This document shows, piece after piece, positions 1-9,623 of a stretch of DNA of 64,000 bases (positions are counted from its first letter, which is position 1; every line of letters begins with the position of its first letter). The DNA is taken from contig NZ_RDOJ01000001.1 of the NCBI RefSeq assembly GCF_003687725.1, positions 129,196-193,195 of the forward strand, in the 5' to 3' direction. The notes below the pieces were generated by a model. That model did not search any database, was not told where the DNA came from, and was given only the letters and a program-made list of their open reading frames with translations. The translations under genes and the position numbers were made by a program. The DNA is from Faecalibacter macacae (GTDB taxonomy: Bacteria > Bacteroidota > Bacteroidia > Flavobacteriales > Weeksellaceae).

Positions 1-1300
1 TTTGGCTTAAGCTATAATTTTTACGATCTGTTAAGTTTTTATTGAAACCTGTAAACTCACCATTTCTGTAACGATCAACACCTTGTTCGTCATCATTACC
101 TGTATAGTTTAAGTTTAAACGATATTTAACTTCACCTTTATTATTCGGATTCCAATCAATACGTAATCGACCCATTGCAGATAATAAATTGTTTTTATTT
201 TCTGAACGATCTTCCTCTGTAAATCCATCATTGTATTTACGTTCTACAATGGAATTGTATCTGATATTATTAGTATTAACTAATCCAAATCCAGAAATTT
301 TTAATGATTTCTTTGGTTCATATCCGAAGTGAGCAGCTCCATTGTAGGTATTCATTTCAGAGGCATTTGTATTTCCTCCAAAACTTAAAGCTGAATTTCC
401 TCCACGTAAAGAGTAAATACTTCCTTCAGAACTAAATTCTGAAAATCCTCCGAAGAAGCTAAAGTAATCTTCACGGTCAAAAACTTCTTTTCCGTAGGTA
501 TTAAAATCATTGATGACAGTAGCATCCATTTTTTCGGAGAAGTAGAACATTTTTAATTGCGCATCGGCATGTTCGTCGGCATCACCACCAAGTGTTGCAT
601 TACCAAATACAAGACTTTTCATATCCTCTTTTAACTCAATGTTTAAAGAAGCTTGTTCGTCCTCTTGTAAAGATGAAGCAAATGGATTTGATTTGAATTT
701 AGTATTCAATTGGATTTTTGAAACCGCATCTGAAGGTAAATTTTTGTTTAAAAGTTTCGTGTTTCCACCTAAAACCTCACGTCCACCAACTGTAATTGTA
801 GTGATTTCTTTTCCTTTGTGGTAAACTTTTCCGTTTTCAACTTCGATTCCTGGAAGTTTTTTCAAGATATCTTCTAAAACCTCTTCGTTTCCAACTTTAA
901 AAGAATCGGCATCATATTCAATCGTATCACCTTTAATTTTGATTGCTTGTTGCGCTTTGATAATTGTTTCTTTTAAAGAAATAGATTCAGAACCGCGAAC
1001 TAATTTTATCTTTTCGGTTTTATTTCCGTTTAAATCAATTTTCTTGACTAAAGTTTCAAAACCAGGTTGTTCAATTTCAATTTCGTAAGGTTGATTACAA
1101 GGAAGATTTAATTCGAATTCGCCATTATTATTTGTGAAGACGAATCCTTTTCCATCATTTTTGGAATCAAATGCAGATACAGAAGCATCAGTAATAGGAA
1201 TTCCATTTTCATCCAAAACAGTTCCTTTTAATTTACAATCTTGCGCATATGTAAACACAGTCGCAAATTGAAAAAGAATAAAGTAGAGTAAATTTTTCAT
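1..1300 (-). CDS. Outer-membrane beta-barrel receptor, TonB-dependent type (3' end outside window)
   Basis: Reading frame open from an ATG at 1300 to the left edge, so only the first 433 residues are visible. A signal peptide (about residues 1-20, ending YAQ) is followed by a carboxypeptidase-regulatory-like beta-sandwich (about 22-95) and then a plug-like region with the phrase LKKLPGIEVENGK, which is typical of Bacteroidetes TonB-dependent or PF14905-type barrels. The rest is rich in alternating strands and N/Y/G, as in barrel proteins. It lies 18 bases downstream of a GLPGLI gene, a common pairing in flavobacteria. Substrate unknown; siderophore, peptide or other import are all possible. 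Confidence 0.85.
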   Translation of the reverse strand, partial: MKNLLYFILFQFATVFTYAQDCKLKGTVLDENGIPITDASVSAFDSKNDGKGFVFTNNNGEFELNLPCNQPYEIEIEQPGFETLVKKIDLNGNKTEKIKLVRGSESISLKETIIKAQQAIKIKGDTIEYDADSFKVGNEEVLEDILKKLPGIEVENGKVYHKGKEITTITVGGREVLGGNTKLLNKNLPSDAVSKIQLNTKFKSNPFASSLQEDEQASLNIELKEDMKSLVFGNATLGGDADEHADAQLKMFYFSEKMDATVINDFNTYGKEVFDREDYFSFFGGFSEFSSEGSIYSLRGGNSALSFGGNTNASEMNTYNGAAHFGYEPKKSLKISGFGLVNTNNIRYNSIVERKYNDGFTEEDRSENKNNLLSAMGRLRIDWNPNNKGEVKYRLNLNYTGNDDEQGVDRYRNGEFTGFNKNLTDRKNYSLSQ

Positions 1301-1318
1301 TTAATTTGGTTGTATATT

Positions 1319-2092
1319 TTATTGGGTATCGACACCGCTACCCATCATTTCTTTGTATTGTTCTTGTAACTTTTTCATTTCTTCCATGAACTGAGCTTCT
1401 GTTACAACAGTACCTTTTGTAGGTAAATTAATTTTTAATTCTTTATCAGAGATTTTAAGATCTTTTAATGTGAAAATCATTTTAGCATTATTGACCTCAT
1501 ATTCCGCTTTTACAATTAAACCTGGTAAACCTCCCAAGTTTTGTGGACCATCTTTAAAAGTAATTTCTGGTGCATACCAAGCATCAACTTTGATAGAATC
1601 CATCATTACACCTTCAGCTTTTGTTACTTTATAACCAGCAATCTCAGCTTTTTCTCTTGTTATTTTCCAATTGAAGTTTGGTGCATCTTTAATTAAGTAT
1701 TGTTTAACTCCCATATCAATTTCTTTGTAATATGAAATTGGAGTAGTAGTTAAATCTTTATAATATGGATTTTTGTCCATAGCAGTCATTTGTTGAACAA
1801 TCATTCCGCCAGCAGATTGCGAATTTGAAATTTTTTGTTCTAGCTTGAATGTAGAAGTTTTACCATTACTATTTAAGAAATAATTCATAAAAATTCCTGC
1901 ATCAATTTCAGCTTTTAACATACCTTCAACTTGTGAACGATAAGCTTGAGGTATTTGTTTCATTGTTTCCTCTAAATCAAGTTTCATTTCACAAACGTAA
2001 GTTGCTTCTATATTCTGATTTTTATTTTCTTGCGCAAAAGATAAAGTTGTTGTTACTAAGCCTAAAGCAAATGTTAATAATAATTTTTTCAT
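1319..2092 (-). CDS. GLPGLI family secreted protein
   Basis: 257 residues with a clean signal peptide (about 1-20, cut after SFAQ) and the family-naming GLPGLI motif in the second half (within GGLPGLIVKAEYE). The family is largely confined to Bacteroidetes; its function is unknown, but genes often sit next to outer-membrane receptors, as here (the receptor starts 18 bases downstream on the same strand). Probably periplasmic or outer-surface. It is a distant paralogue of the protein at 2836-3621, sharing the W-Y-A/T-I...GP...GLPGLI block. Confidence 0.9.
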   Translation of the reverse strand: MKKLLLTFALGLVTTTLSFAQENKNQNIEATYVCEMKLDLEETMKQIPQAYRSQVEGMLKAEIDAGIFMNYFLNSNGKTSTFKLEQKISNSQSAGGMIVQQMTAMDKNPYYKDLTTTPISYYKEIDMGVKQYLIKDAPNFNWKITREKAEIAGYKVTKAEGVMMDSIKVDAWYAPEITFKDGPQNLGGLPGLIVKAEYEVNNAKMIFTLKDLKISDKELKINLPTKGTVVTEAQFMEEMKKLQEQYKEMMGSGVDTQ

Positions 2093-2136
2093 AATTATAG
2101 TAATTTATATGGTTAGTAGTTCTTTGTATCAAAACG

Positions 2137-2739
2137 TTACAAAATATAAGAAGATATTTTTCCGCCTTTAGTCCTAAAATTATCTTTTAAATCAACAAAA
2201 TTTATTGGATCAATTGCTTTAGTAGATTCGTCTAAAATTGTAGTCTCATATCCTAAAGATAATGCGTCTAATGCTGTATAATAAACACAAAAATCTGCAG
2301 CTAATCCACAAACGAAAACTGAAGTTACTTTGCGTTCTTGTAAATAACCATGTAATCCAGTTGCTTTTTTTCGTCCATTATCAAAAAATCCGCTGTACGA
2401 ATCAATTTCAGGATTAGTACCTTTTCTGAAAATTGCTTCAATTTTGTTGGTATTTAAATCTTTATGAAATTCAGCTCCTTTTGTCGACTGAATACAGTGA
2501 TCTGGCCAAAGCGTTTGTTGTAATCCATTTAAATCAATTACATCAAATGGATTCATACCATCATGCTGAGAAGCGAAACTCTTATGATTTGCTGGGTGCC
2601 AATCTTGTGTTGCGACTACGAGATCAAATTTTTTTTGAAGTTCGTTGATACGAGAAATAATTTTATCACCGTCCGTAACGGCTAAAGATCCTCCAGGAAT
2701 AAAATCATTCTGGATATCTACAATAATTAGTGCTTTCAT
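2137..2739 (-). CDS. pncA: Nicotinamidase (pyrazinamidase)
   Basis: 200-residue isochorismatase-fold hydrolase that converts nicotinamide to nicotinic acid plus ammonia in NAD salvage. The expected catalytic triad is visible: Asp8 (in VDIQNDF), Lys106 (in FRKG) and Cys151 (in AADFCV). Metal ligands Asp46 and His48 (QDWHP) and His81 (WPDHC) are also present, so it should be active. Length fits the family. It lies between two GLPGLI genes on the same strand, with 44 bases to the downstream one; no functional link is obvious. Confidence 0.95.
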   Translation of the reverse strand: MKALIIVDIQNDFIPGGSLAVTDGDKIISRINELQKKFDLVVATQDWHPANHKSFASQHDGMNPFDVIDLNGLQQTLWPDHCIQSTKGAEFHKDLNTNKIEAIFRKGTNPEIDSYSGFFDNGRKKATGLHGYLQERKVTSVFVCGLAADFCVYYTALDALSLGYETTILDESTKAIDPINFVDLKDNFRTKGGKISSYIL

Positions 2740-2835
2740 TGGTTTGTTTAAATTAATAATTAGGTACTATCAAAATAAAGTCCAATTTACTACTTAGAGT
2801 AATTGAACTTTATTATATAAACTATGAACTTAAAA

Positions 2836-3621
2836 TTAATCTCTACGATTTACACCTTGATCACGCATTTGCTCGAATCGTTGGCGTTGCTCTTCTTGTA
2901 ATTTTTTTAAATCAGCTTCTGTAATTGTAGCTTTTGCTTTTGGAGCTTCTATTGTTTTTGTATCATTTACAGTTTTAATATCTGTAATAGTAATCACTTT
3001 TTTTCCTTTGATTGGACCTTGCTCAATTTCTGTAGAAATTTCTAAAATTAATCCTGGTAAACCCCAATAATTTTCAGGACCTGTTTTTGCCGGAATTTTA
3101 GTTGTGTACCAAGCTACAATAGTTTGTCCATCAATTTCTGCAGTAGCTTTACGCGCATCATTTCCTAAAATTGTTTTCGTCTCACGCGTCATTTTCCAAT
3201 CGTAGTTTGGTAATTCATCTTTCACTGTATACGATTTAGAAAACATATTCACTTCTTTCATATAAGATTTCGTCGAAATATCTTTGTATACATTATCTCC
3301 AGATCCACCAAAACGCATCATACGCATACCGCCACGACCACCTGGTCCATTTTGTTGATCGTTTGATATTTTTTCTATTGCTTTATAAGCAGATTGATCT
3401 CCAAAAATAGTTAATGTACTTTCCTGAGGCTCCTGAATTCTTTTCATCATCTGCTCTTGCATTTCTTTAGGCATTTGTCTACCGTTACCACCACCTGGAG
3501 GTTGAAATGTAAAATCTTCAGGAAGAATTAAACGTGAAGAATAAGTAACTTCAAACTTTTCAGTTTGAGCGAAAGAAAAAGCAGAAAGAGCAACTGCTGT
3601 TATAGTTATTAATTTTTTCAT
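2836..3621 (-). CDS. GLPGLI family secreted protein
   Basis: Start chosen at the ATG at 3621, because the residues from there (MKKLITITAVALSAFSFAQ) form a standard signal peptide; a longer frame reaches 3654 but would put polar residues before it. About 261 residues. The motif is present as WGLPGLILEIS. A Gly/Met/Arg-rich stretch lies in the first half (around PPGGGNGRQMP and GPGGRGGMRMMRFGG), which the paralogue at 1319-2092 lacks. Function unknown; probably exported. It is the first gene after the terminator at 3657-3685, so it likely has its own promoter, although I see no consensus box. Confidence 0.88.
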   Translation of the reverse strand: MKKLITITAVALSAFSFAQTEKFEVTYSSRLILPEDFTFQPPGGGNGRQMPKEMQEQMMKRIQEPQESTLTIFGDQSAYKAIEKISNDQQNGPGGRGGMRMMRFGGSGDNVYKDISTKSYMKEVNMFSKSYTVKDELPNYDWKMTRETKTILGNDARKATAEIDGQTIVAWYTTKIPAKTGPENYWGLPGLILEISTEIEQGPIKGKKVITITDIKTVNDTKTIEAPKAKATITEADLKKLQEEQRQRFEQMRDQGVNRRD

Positions 3622-3656
3622 TTTAATAATTATGATTTTATAACTATAAGACAAAA

Positions 3657-3685
3657 AAAACTCCGATTAGTTTAATCGGAGTTTT
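3657..3685 (-). terminator. Rho-independent terminator of the 6262-3690 unit
   Basis: A 13-base stem (3657-3669 with 3673-3685) and a 3-base loop, followed on the minus strand by a run of T. It sits 5 bases beyond the stop codon of the glycosyltransferase gene ending at 3690. Confidence 0.85.
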
Positions 3686-3689
3686 AAAA

Positions 3690-4682
3690 TTATTTTAAAT
3701 CTTTAAAGTATTGTCTCTTTTTTACGAAATACTGAAACGGGATTAATTCTTTTGTTCCGTAATTTCTAATTTGATGATTTCCACGTTTTTTATACATTTT
3801 AGAGAAGTCTCTGTAAAAATGCATATGCGACATAAAGATTGCCCATAAATGTCCAAAACCTTCGTAGAACATAAATACAATAGCAGAAATTCCGTCTAAA
3901 GTTAATCTTGAGAAAATAATAGGAAATAACTGATCTTTTGGAAGATTTTTTAAATACATGTTTAAACTATTTCTGAAGTTTAAATACGTTTTTCTTGGAT
4001 TATTTTTTTGTAAAGTTCCACCTCCTAAATGATAGACTGTAGATGAACCACAATAATAAATTTTACGATTTTCATTTTTCAATCGCCAACACAAATCAAT
4101 TTCTTCCATATGAGCAAAAAAGTCTTCATCGAAACCTTTTTGACGGAAAAAATCTTCTTTACGAATAAATAAACTTGCTCCGGTCGCCCAAAAACATTCT
4201 ACCGTATCATTGTATTGTCCTTTATCTTCTTCTAATGTCCAAAATACTCGACCACGACAAAATGGATAACCAAATTTATCCATGTAACCACCACCAGCAC
4301 CAGCGTACTCGAAATGCGTTTTATTTTTATAATCTAAAATCTTTGGCTGAACAGCTGCGATTGATTGATCTTTTTGGAATAATTCCATAATCGGTTCAGT
4401 CCAATTTGCTGTAACTTCAACATCCGAATTTAATAAACAATAAATATCCGCATCAATATGTTTTAAACCTTCATTATAACCTTTTGCAAAGCCGTAATTT
4501 CCTAGGTTTTGAACAATTTTAACCGATGGATAATTTGCTTTTAAATATGATACTGAATCATCCATTGAGGCATTATCAATAACATAAATATCTGCATTTT
4601 TTGTATGTTGAATCACAAAAGGTAAAAATTCTTCTAATAACTTTTTACCGTTCCAGTTTAATATAGCTACTGCAAGTTTCAC
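3690..4682 (-). CDS. Family 2 glycosyltransferase (rhamnosyltransferase-like)
   Basis: 330 residues with a GT-A fold: N-terminal nucleotide-binding strand (LAVAILNWNG), VIDNASMDDS at 34-43, GNYGFAKGYNEG at 61-72 and the DxD-equivalent NSDVEV at 85-90. The pattern is that of WbbL-like enzymes that add sugars to lipid-linked glycans. A hydrophobic stretch near 265-280 could sit in the membrane. Start codon is GTG at 4682, overlapping the stop of the upstream acyltransferase by 4 bases, so translation is probably coupled. The pairing with a lipid A-type acyltransferase suggests an envelope lipid or LPS-core role; acceptor unknown. Confidence 0.88.
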   Translation of the reverse strand: MKLAVAILNWNGKKLLEEFLPFVIQHTKNADIYVIDNASMDDSVSYLKANYPSVKIVQNLGNYGFAKGYNEGLKHIDADIYCLLNSDVEVTANWTEPIMELFQKDQSIAAVQPKILDYKNKTHFEYAGAGGGYMDKFGYPFCRGRVFWTLEEDKGQYNDTVECFWATGASLFIRKEDFFRQKGFDEDFFAHMEEIDLCWRLKNENRKIYYCGSSTVYHLGGGTLQKNNPRKTYLNFRNSLNMYLKNLPKDQLFPIIFSRLTLDGISAIVFMFYEGFGHLWAIFMSHMHFYRDFSKMYKKRGNHQIRNYGTKELIPFQYFVKKRQYFKDLK

Positions 4683-5551
4683 GAGAAATCTTCTTTTTTA
4701 TATTTCCAACGTTTGTGGCTCCAAAGCCAGTTTGCTGGTTGCGCTTTAATCGCATTTTCTAACTTATGGAAAAATATATGTACAATTTCGTTTTCTTCGA
4801 ATTTAATTCCGTTTTTAGGAGTTATTCTTTCGTAAGAAACGTGGTAATATCCACGACGAACTTTTTGCATGTTACAAAAAATCACACCCAAATCTTTTCG
4901 TGTAGCGATTTTATCAAAAGCATTAAAAACTGGAGTTTCTTGGTTTAAGAAATTTAACCAATAATGAATCGCTTGTTTTTTTGGACTTTGATCTGCAATA
5001 AATAAATACGCATGTGTTCCGTCATTTGGAGTACGCATCATATATCGCATTATATCTTTCATGTCTACAGCTTCAGTACCTAATCTTTCTCGCGTAAGAT
5101 TAATTTTATCGTTCCAAAATGGATTTTTAATCTTGTGATAAACTGCTATATCATGTTCGTACTGCATATGTTCTGCTGTACCAGATAAAAATTCCCAATT
5201 GAACATATGGCCAGTCATTAACAAACAATCTTTACCTTCCGCTTTTACTTCTTGGAAAGCTTCAACATTTGTATAAGAAATTCGTTTATCGTATTCTTCT
5301 TGAGAAATAGACATCGATTTTAGTGTTTCAACTAAGAAATCAGAGAAATTTCTATAGAAATCTTTGTATATCTTATTGATTTCATTGTCCGATTTTTCAG
5401 GAAAAGAATTTTTAAGATTAGTTACAATTACTTTTCGTCTATAGCCAATTACGGTATGTAATAAAAAGAATAAAATATCAGAAAACACGTAAAGTACACT
5501 TAATGGTAAACGTGAAAATTGATAGATTATAAAATAGAATATATTATTCAT
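4679..5551 (-). CDS. LpxL/HtrB-type lysophospholipid acyltransferase
   Basis: 290 residues, with an N-terminal hydrophobic anchor (about 1-35) and the catalytic HX4E motif (His115 to Glu120 in GHMFNWE). Family members transfer a secondary acyl chain from acyl-ACP to lipid A precursors on the inner face of the inner membrane; some Bacteroidetes homologues act on aminolipids instead. Length fits the LpxL family. It lies 24 bases downstream of the RluA gene and overlaps the following glycosyltransferase, so the three genes look like one transcript. Confidence 0.88.
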   Translation of the reverse strand: MNNIFYFIIYQFSRLPLSVLYVFSDILFFLLHTVIGYRRKVIVTNLKNSFPEKSDNEINKIYKDFYRNFSDFLVETLKSMSISQEEYDKRISYTNVEAFQEVKAEGKDCLLMTGHMFNWEFLSGTAEHMQYEHDIAVYHKIKNPFWNDKINLTRERLGTEAVDMKDIMRYMMRTPNDGTHAYLFIADQSPKKQAIHYWLNFLNQETPVFNAFDKIATRKDLGVIFCNMQKVRRGYYHVSYERITPKNGIKFEENEIVHIFFHKLENAIKAQPANWLWSHKRWKYKKEDFS

Positions 5552-5575
5552 TAATAATGAGATCTAATTGTAAAA

Positions 5576-6262
5576 TTACGTATTAAATTTATTGGTTGCT
5601 TGCCAAATTTTATCATTCGGAACAGGAGCAATTACAGTCATTTCTTCTTTTTTAACAGGATGTTCAAAAGTAATACGATGTGCGTGTAAACAAATACTTC
5701 CATCTGGGTTAGATCTTTTTGCACCGTATTTTAAATCACCTTTAATAGGACATCCAACAGAAGATAATTGTGCACGAATTTGATGAGAACGACCAGTAAA
5801 TAATTTTACTTCTACACAATGAAAACTATCCAAAGCACCTAAATAAGTATATTCTAAAATTGCTTTTTTGGCATCTCCAGTCGGTTTGTTGTAAACAGTT
5901 GTTTTATTATTTTTTGGATTTTTACGTAAGTAATGTTCTAATCGTTCAAAATTTTGAGGTGGTTTACTTTGGACAATTGTGCGGTAAATTTTGTCGATGT
6001 TTCTTTTCTGAAACATTTCGTTCATACGAGTTAATGCTTTCGATGTTTTTGCAAAAATTAAAACTCCTGAAGTAGGACGATCTAAACGATGAACCAAACC
6101 TAAGAAAACATTACCAGGTTTGTTATCGCGTTTTTTTATATAGTCCTTTAAACTATCGATTAAAGGGATGTCGCCAGTTTCGTCGCCTTGGGCTAATTCT
6201 CCGGCTCTTTTATTTATGATAAGAAGATGATTATCTTCGAACAAGATTTCTGGATTATTCAT
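5576..6262 (-). CDS. RluA family 23S rRNA/tRNA pseudouridine synthase
   Basis: 228 residues. The catalytic motif GLVHRLDRPTSG is present with Asp61 as the nucleophile, and the GRSHQIRAQL motif that contacts RNA lies near 165-175. Length is that of a short RluA protein without an S4 domain. It isomerises uridine to pseudouridine in structured RNA; the exact target cannot be read. First gene of a minus-strand unit running to 3690. Confidence 0.93.
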   Translation of the reverse strand: MNNPEILFEDNHLLIINKRAGELAQGDETGDIPLIDSLKDYIKKRDNKPGNVFLGLVHRLDRPTSGVLIFAKTSKALTRMNEMFQKRNIDKIYRTIVQSKPPQNFERLEHYLRKNPKNNKTTVYNKPTGDAKKAILEYTYLGALDSFHCVEVKLFTGRSHQIRAQLSSVGCPIKGDLKYGAKRSNPDGSICLHAHRITFEHPVKKEEMTVIAPVPNDKIWQATNKFNT

Positions 6263-6284
6263 TGAATAAGTTCTGTGAAATAAA

Positions 6285-6310
6285 AAATGAGTTTTAGAAA
6301 TTACTCATTT
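6285..6310 (-). terminator. Terminator after panB
   Basis: An 8-base stem (6285-6292 with 6303-6310) and a 10-base loop, followed on the minus strand by TTTTTTATTT. It lies about 70 bases past the panB stop. The stem is A/T-rich, so strength is uncertain. Confidence 0.6.
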
Positions 6311-6379
6311 AAAACTTCTACAAAAATAGGAAGTTTATTACGAATAATCTCTAAAACTCAAATCTCAAAAACTTATATA

Positions 6380-7195
6380 TTAGTATTGTTCGTTTGAATT
6401 AGGGAAATCTGTAGATTTTATATCGGCAACATATTGTCCAATTGCTTCAACTACTTGATCCTCTAAGTTTAAATATTTACGAACAAATTTTGGTTTGAAT
6501 TCGTTGTTTAATCCCAACATATCATGTACAACTAAAACTTGACCATCGCATCCGTTTCCAGCTCCAATACCTATTGTTGGGATAGAAATAGATTCAGTTA
6601 CTTTCGTTGCTAAACCAGCTGGGATTTTTTCCATTACTAAAGAAAAACATCCTAATTCTTCTAATAATTTAGCGTCATCTAACAATTTTTGTGCTTCAGC
6701 ATCATCTTTTGCACGAACTTTATAAGAACCAAATTGGTAAATAGATTGTGGTGTTAATCCTAAGTGTCCCATTACAGGAATACCTGCATTTACGATACGA
6801 CGAATAGATTCAGCTACTTCTTCACCACCTTCTAATTTAATAGCATGTGCACCTGATTCTTTCATAATACGAATAGCAGAATCTAAAGCACGTTGTGGAT
6901 CTGATTGGTATGTTCCGAAAGGTAAATCAACTACAACTAAAGCACGTTTTGCTCCACGAACTACACATTGCGAGTGATAAATCATTTGGTCTAAAGTGAT
7001 AGGTAAAGTAGTTTCGTGTCCAGCCATTACATTTGCAGCCGAATCTCCAACTAAAATTACCTCTGTACCAGCTTTGTCTACTAATGTAGCGATAGTGAAA
7101 TCGTAAGCAGTTAACATTGATATTTTTTCACCTTCAAACTTCATTTTTCGTAAAGTTTCAGTAGTGATTCTTTTTATTTCTTTAGTTACAGACAT
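6380..7195 (-). CDS. panB: 3-methyl-2-oxobutanoate hydroxymethyltransferase
   Basis: 271 residues, first committed step of pantothenate synthesis: a hydroxymethyl group passes from 5,10-methylene-THF to alpha-ketoisovalerate. The metal ligands Asp51 (VGDSAANVMAGH), Asp90 (VVVDLPFG) and Glu122 (KLEGG) and the catalytic Glu189 (VMEKIPA) are all at expected places. Length and TIM-barrel pattern are normal. It stands alone, with a terminator after it and a 412-base gap before it; panC/panD are not in the window. Confidence 0.97.
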   Translation of the reverse strand: MSVTKEIKRITTETLRKMKFEGEKISMLTAYDFTIATLVDKAGTEVILVGDSAANVMAGHETTLPITLDQMIYHSQCVVRGAKRALVVVDLPFGTYQSDPQRALDSAIRIMKESGAHAIKLEGGEEVAESIRRIVNAGIPVMGHLGLTPQSIYQFGSYKVRAKDDAEAQKLLDDAKLLEELGCFSLVMEKIPAGLATKVTESISIPTIGIGAGNGCDGQVLVVHDMLGLNNEFKPKFVRKYLNLEDQVVEAIGQYVADIKSTDFPNSNEQY

Positions 7196-7607
7196 TATAT
7201 TGTTTGATTGTTTTTGCTAATTTAATTTAAAAATATTTTAATACTAATATTTGTACAGATATATTCAGTACAGTTTACTATTTTCATAATAAAACATTGA
7301 TTATATTTATTATTTACTAGTATAAACATCTTAATGATAAAATTTAGTTAACTATGAATCATTAGAATGTAATAAATTTGTATGTTTTTGTTTTATTGAT
7401 TTAAAGTTGATAATCCAAAAATATAGAAGAATATATAACTTATTTTTTTGACTTATAAGTTATTACTTGAAAGTATAATATAAAAAGTAGCTAAGAATAT
7501 TTGAGTAAATTTAAGTTGTTTTAAATGCTTAGATTTTAAAAGATTAAGGTTATCTTTGAATTAAGAAATTTTATCCTAACAAATATTTCTTAGCCTAAAC
7601 TTAAACT
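7196..7607. other. Gene-free AT-rich gap between panB and rfbB
   Basis: 412 bases between divergent genes, with stops in all frames and no structured RNA I can recognise. It must hold the promoters of panB (leftward) and glycan locus 1 (rightward). Two Bacteroidetes -7-like boxes point right, at 7373-7380 (TAAATTTG) and 7551-7558 (TATCTTTG); neither has a clear TTG at the -33 spacing. The last 16 bases before and at the rfbB start (7595-7610) recur exactly at 44840-44855. Confidence 0.6.
7551..7558 (+). promoter_or_regulatory. Candidate -7 box for rfbB and locus 1
   Basis: TATCTTTG matches the Bacteroidetes consensus TAnnTTTG, 49 bases before the rfbB ATG. No TTG lies 19-21 bases upstream, so this is only a candidate. 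Confidence 0.4.
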
Positions 7608-8645
7608 ATGAAAACTATAATAATAACAGGTGGAGCCGGATTTATCGGTTCTCACGTGGTAAGGGAATTCGTATTAAATTATCCGGAGGTTAAAATTGTT
7701 AATCTAGATGTGTTAACTTATGCTGGAAATTTAGAGAATCTAAAAGATATTGAAGATAAATCAAATTATCATTTCGTAAAGGCTGATATAGTTGATGCTA
7801 AACAAATATTAGAAATTTTTGAAGAACATCAACCAGATGGTGTAATTCATTTAGCTGCAGAATCACACGTTGACCGTTCTATTACAAATCCATTAGATTT
7901 CGTAATGACAAATGTAATTGGAACAGTAAACTTATTAAATGCAGCAAAACACATTTGGAAGGATAATTTTGAAGGTAAACGTTTTCATCACGTATCCACA
8001 GATGAAGTTTTCGGAGCATTAGGAGAAACAGGTTTTTTTACTGAGGATACATCTTACGATCCACATTCACCTTATTCAGCATCAAAAGCATCTTCAGATC
8101 ACTTCGTAAGAGCATATCACGATACATATGGTTTACCTATTGTTTTAACTAACTGTTCAAACAATTATGGACCTAATCACTTTCCAGAAAAATTGATTCC
8201 TTTATGCATTCATAATATTTTAAACAATAAACCACTACCAATTTATGGTGATGGAAAATATACACGCGATTGGTTATTTGTAATTGATCATGCTAAAGCG
8301 ATTGATTTAGTTTTCCATGAAGGTAAAAACGGAGATTCTTATAATGTAGGAGGTTTCAATGAATGGAAAAATATCGATTTAGTAAAAGAATTGTGTAAAC
8401 AAATGGATGAGAAGTTAGGTCGTGAGGCTGGAACTTCGGAACAATTAATCACTTTTGTAAAGGATCGTCCAGGACACGATTTACGTTATGCAATTGATGC
8501 AACTAAAATCAACAAAGAGTTAGGATGGAAACCATCTGTAACTTTTGAACAAGGCTTATCAAAAACAATTGATTGGTTTTTAGCAAATCAAGAATGGTTA
8601 GATAATGTTACATCTGGAGATTACCAGAAATACTACCAAACATAA
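7608..8645 (+). CDS. rfbB: dTDP-glucose 4,6-dehydratase
   Basis: 345-residue extended SDR that turns dTDP-glucose into dTDP-4-keto-6-deoxyglucose. It shows the NAD-binding GGAGFIGSHV at 7-16, the catalytic Thr-Asp-Glu in STDEVFG, and the Tyr-x3-Lys pair in YSASKAS. The length matches RmlB. It heads glycan locus 1, followed 75 bases later by rfbA. rfbC and rfbD, needed for dTDP-rhamnose, are not in the window, so the 4-keto sugar may instead feed the aminotransferase at 13915. Codon use here (CGT for Arg) is like the housekeeping genes and unlike the glycosyltransferases downstream. Confidence 0.96.
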   Translation: MKTIIITGGAGFIGSHVVREFVLNYPEVKIVNLDVLTYAGNLENLKDIEDKSNYHFVKADIVDAKQILEIFEEHQPDGVIHLAAESHVDRSITNPLDFVMTNVIGTVNLLNAAKHIWKDNFEGKRFHHVSTDEVFGALGETGFFTEDTSYDPHSPYSASKASSDHFVRAYHDTYGLPIVLTNCSNNYGPNHFPEKLIPLCIHNILNNKPLPIYGDGKYTRDWLFVIDHAKAIDLVFHEGKNGDSYNVGGFNEWKNIDLVKELCKQMDEKLGREAGTSEQLITFVKDRPGHDLRYAIDATKINKELGWKPSVTFEQGLSKTIDWFLANQEWLDNVTSGDYQKYYQT

Positions 8646-8663
8646 TATAATTAATAAAAAATA

Positions 8664-8697
8664 AGTACTGCTTTAAGAAACTTCTTGAAGCAGTATT
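8664..8697 (+). other. Intercistronic hairpin between rfbB and rfbA
   Basis: The arms 8664-8678 and 8683-8697 pair over 15 positions including two G-U pairs, with a 4-base loop (AACT). No T-run follows, so it is not an ordinary terminator; it may stabilise or process the rfbB-rfbA transcript. It ends 23 bases before the rfbA start chosen here. Confidence 0.6.
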
Positions 8698-8720
8698 CTA
8701 TAGATTCAATATATAATTTT

Positions 8721-9581
<861 letters not shown>

Positions 9582-9591
9582 ATTTTCAAAA

Positions 9592-9623
9592 CCAACCTAA
9601 CTAACCAACCACTAAACTAACCT
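9592..9623 (+). repeat. G-free CTAAC-rich leader before the wzm-like gene
   Basis: The 32 bases before the start codon contain no G and repeat the words CTAAC, CCAAC and CTAAAC. Similar leaders precede the genes at 7608, 26349, 41326 and 44853. It is probably an unstructured 5' untranslated stretch. Confidence 0.5.

Noticed and set aside
1-1300. Treating the start of the window as non-coding
   Set aside because: A clear open frame with signal peptide and regulatory domain runs off the left edge on the minus strand; it is a partial gene.
7196-7607. A hidden small gene or RNA in the largest gap
   Set aside because: Stops in all frames, no conserved stem-loop series, no tRNA-like cloverleaf; the sequence is AT-rich promoter space.
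8664-8697. The rfbB-rfbA hairpin as a transcription terminator
   Set aside because: No T run follows, and rfbA continues on the same strand with a functional link to rfbB.
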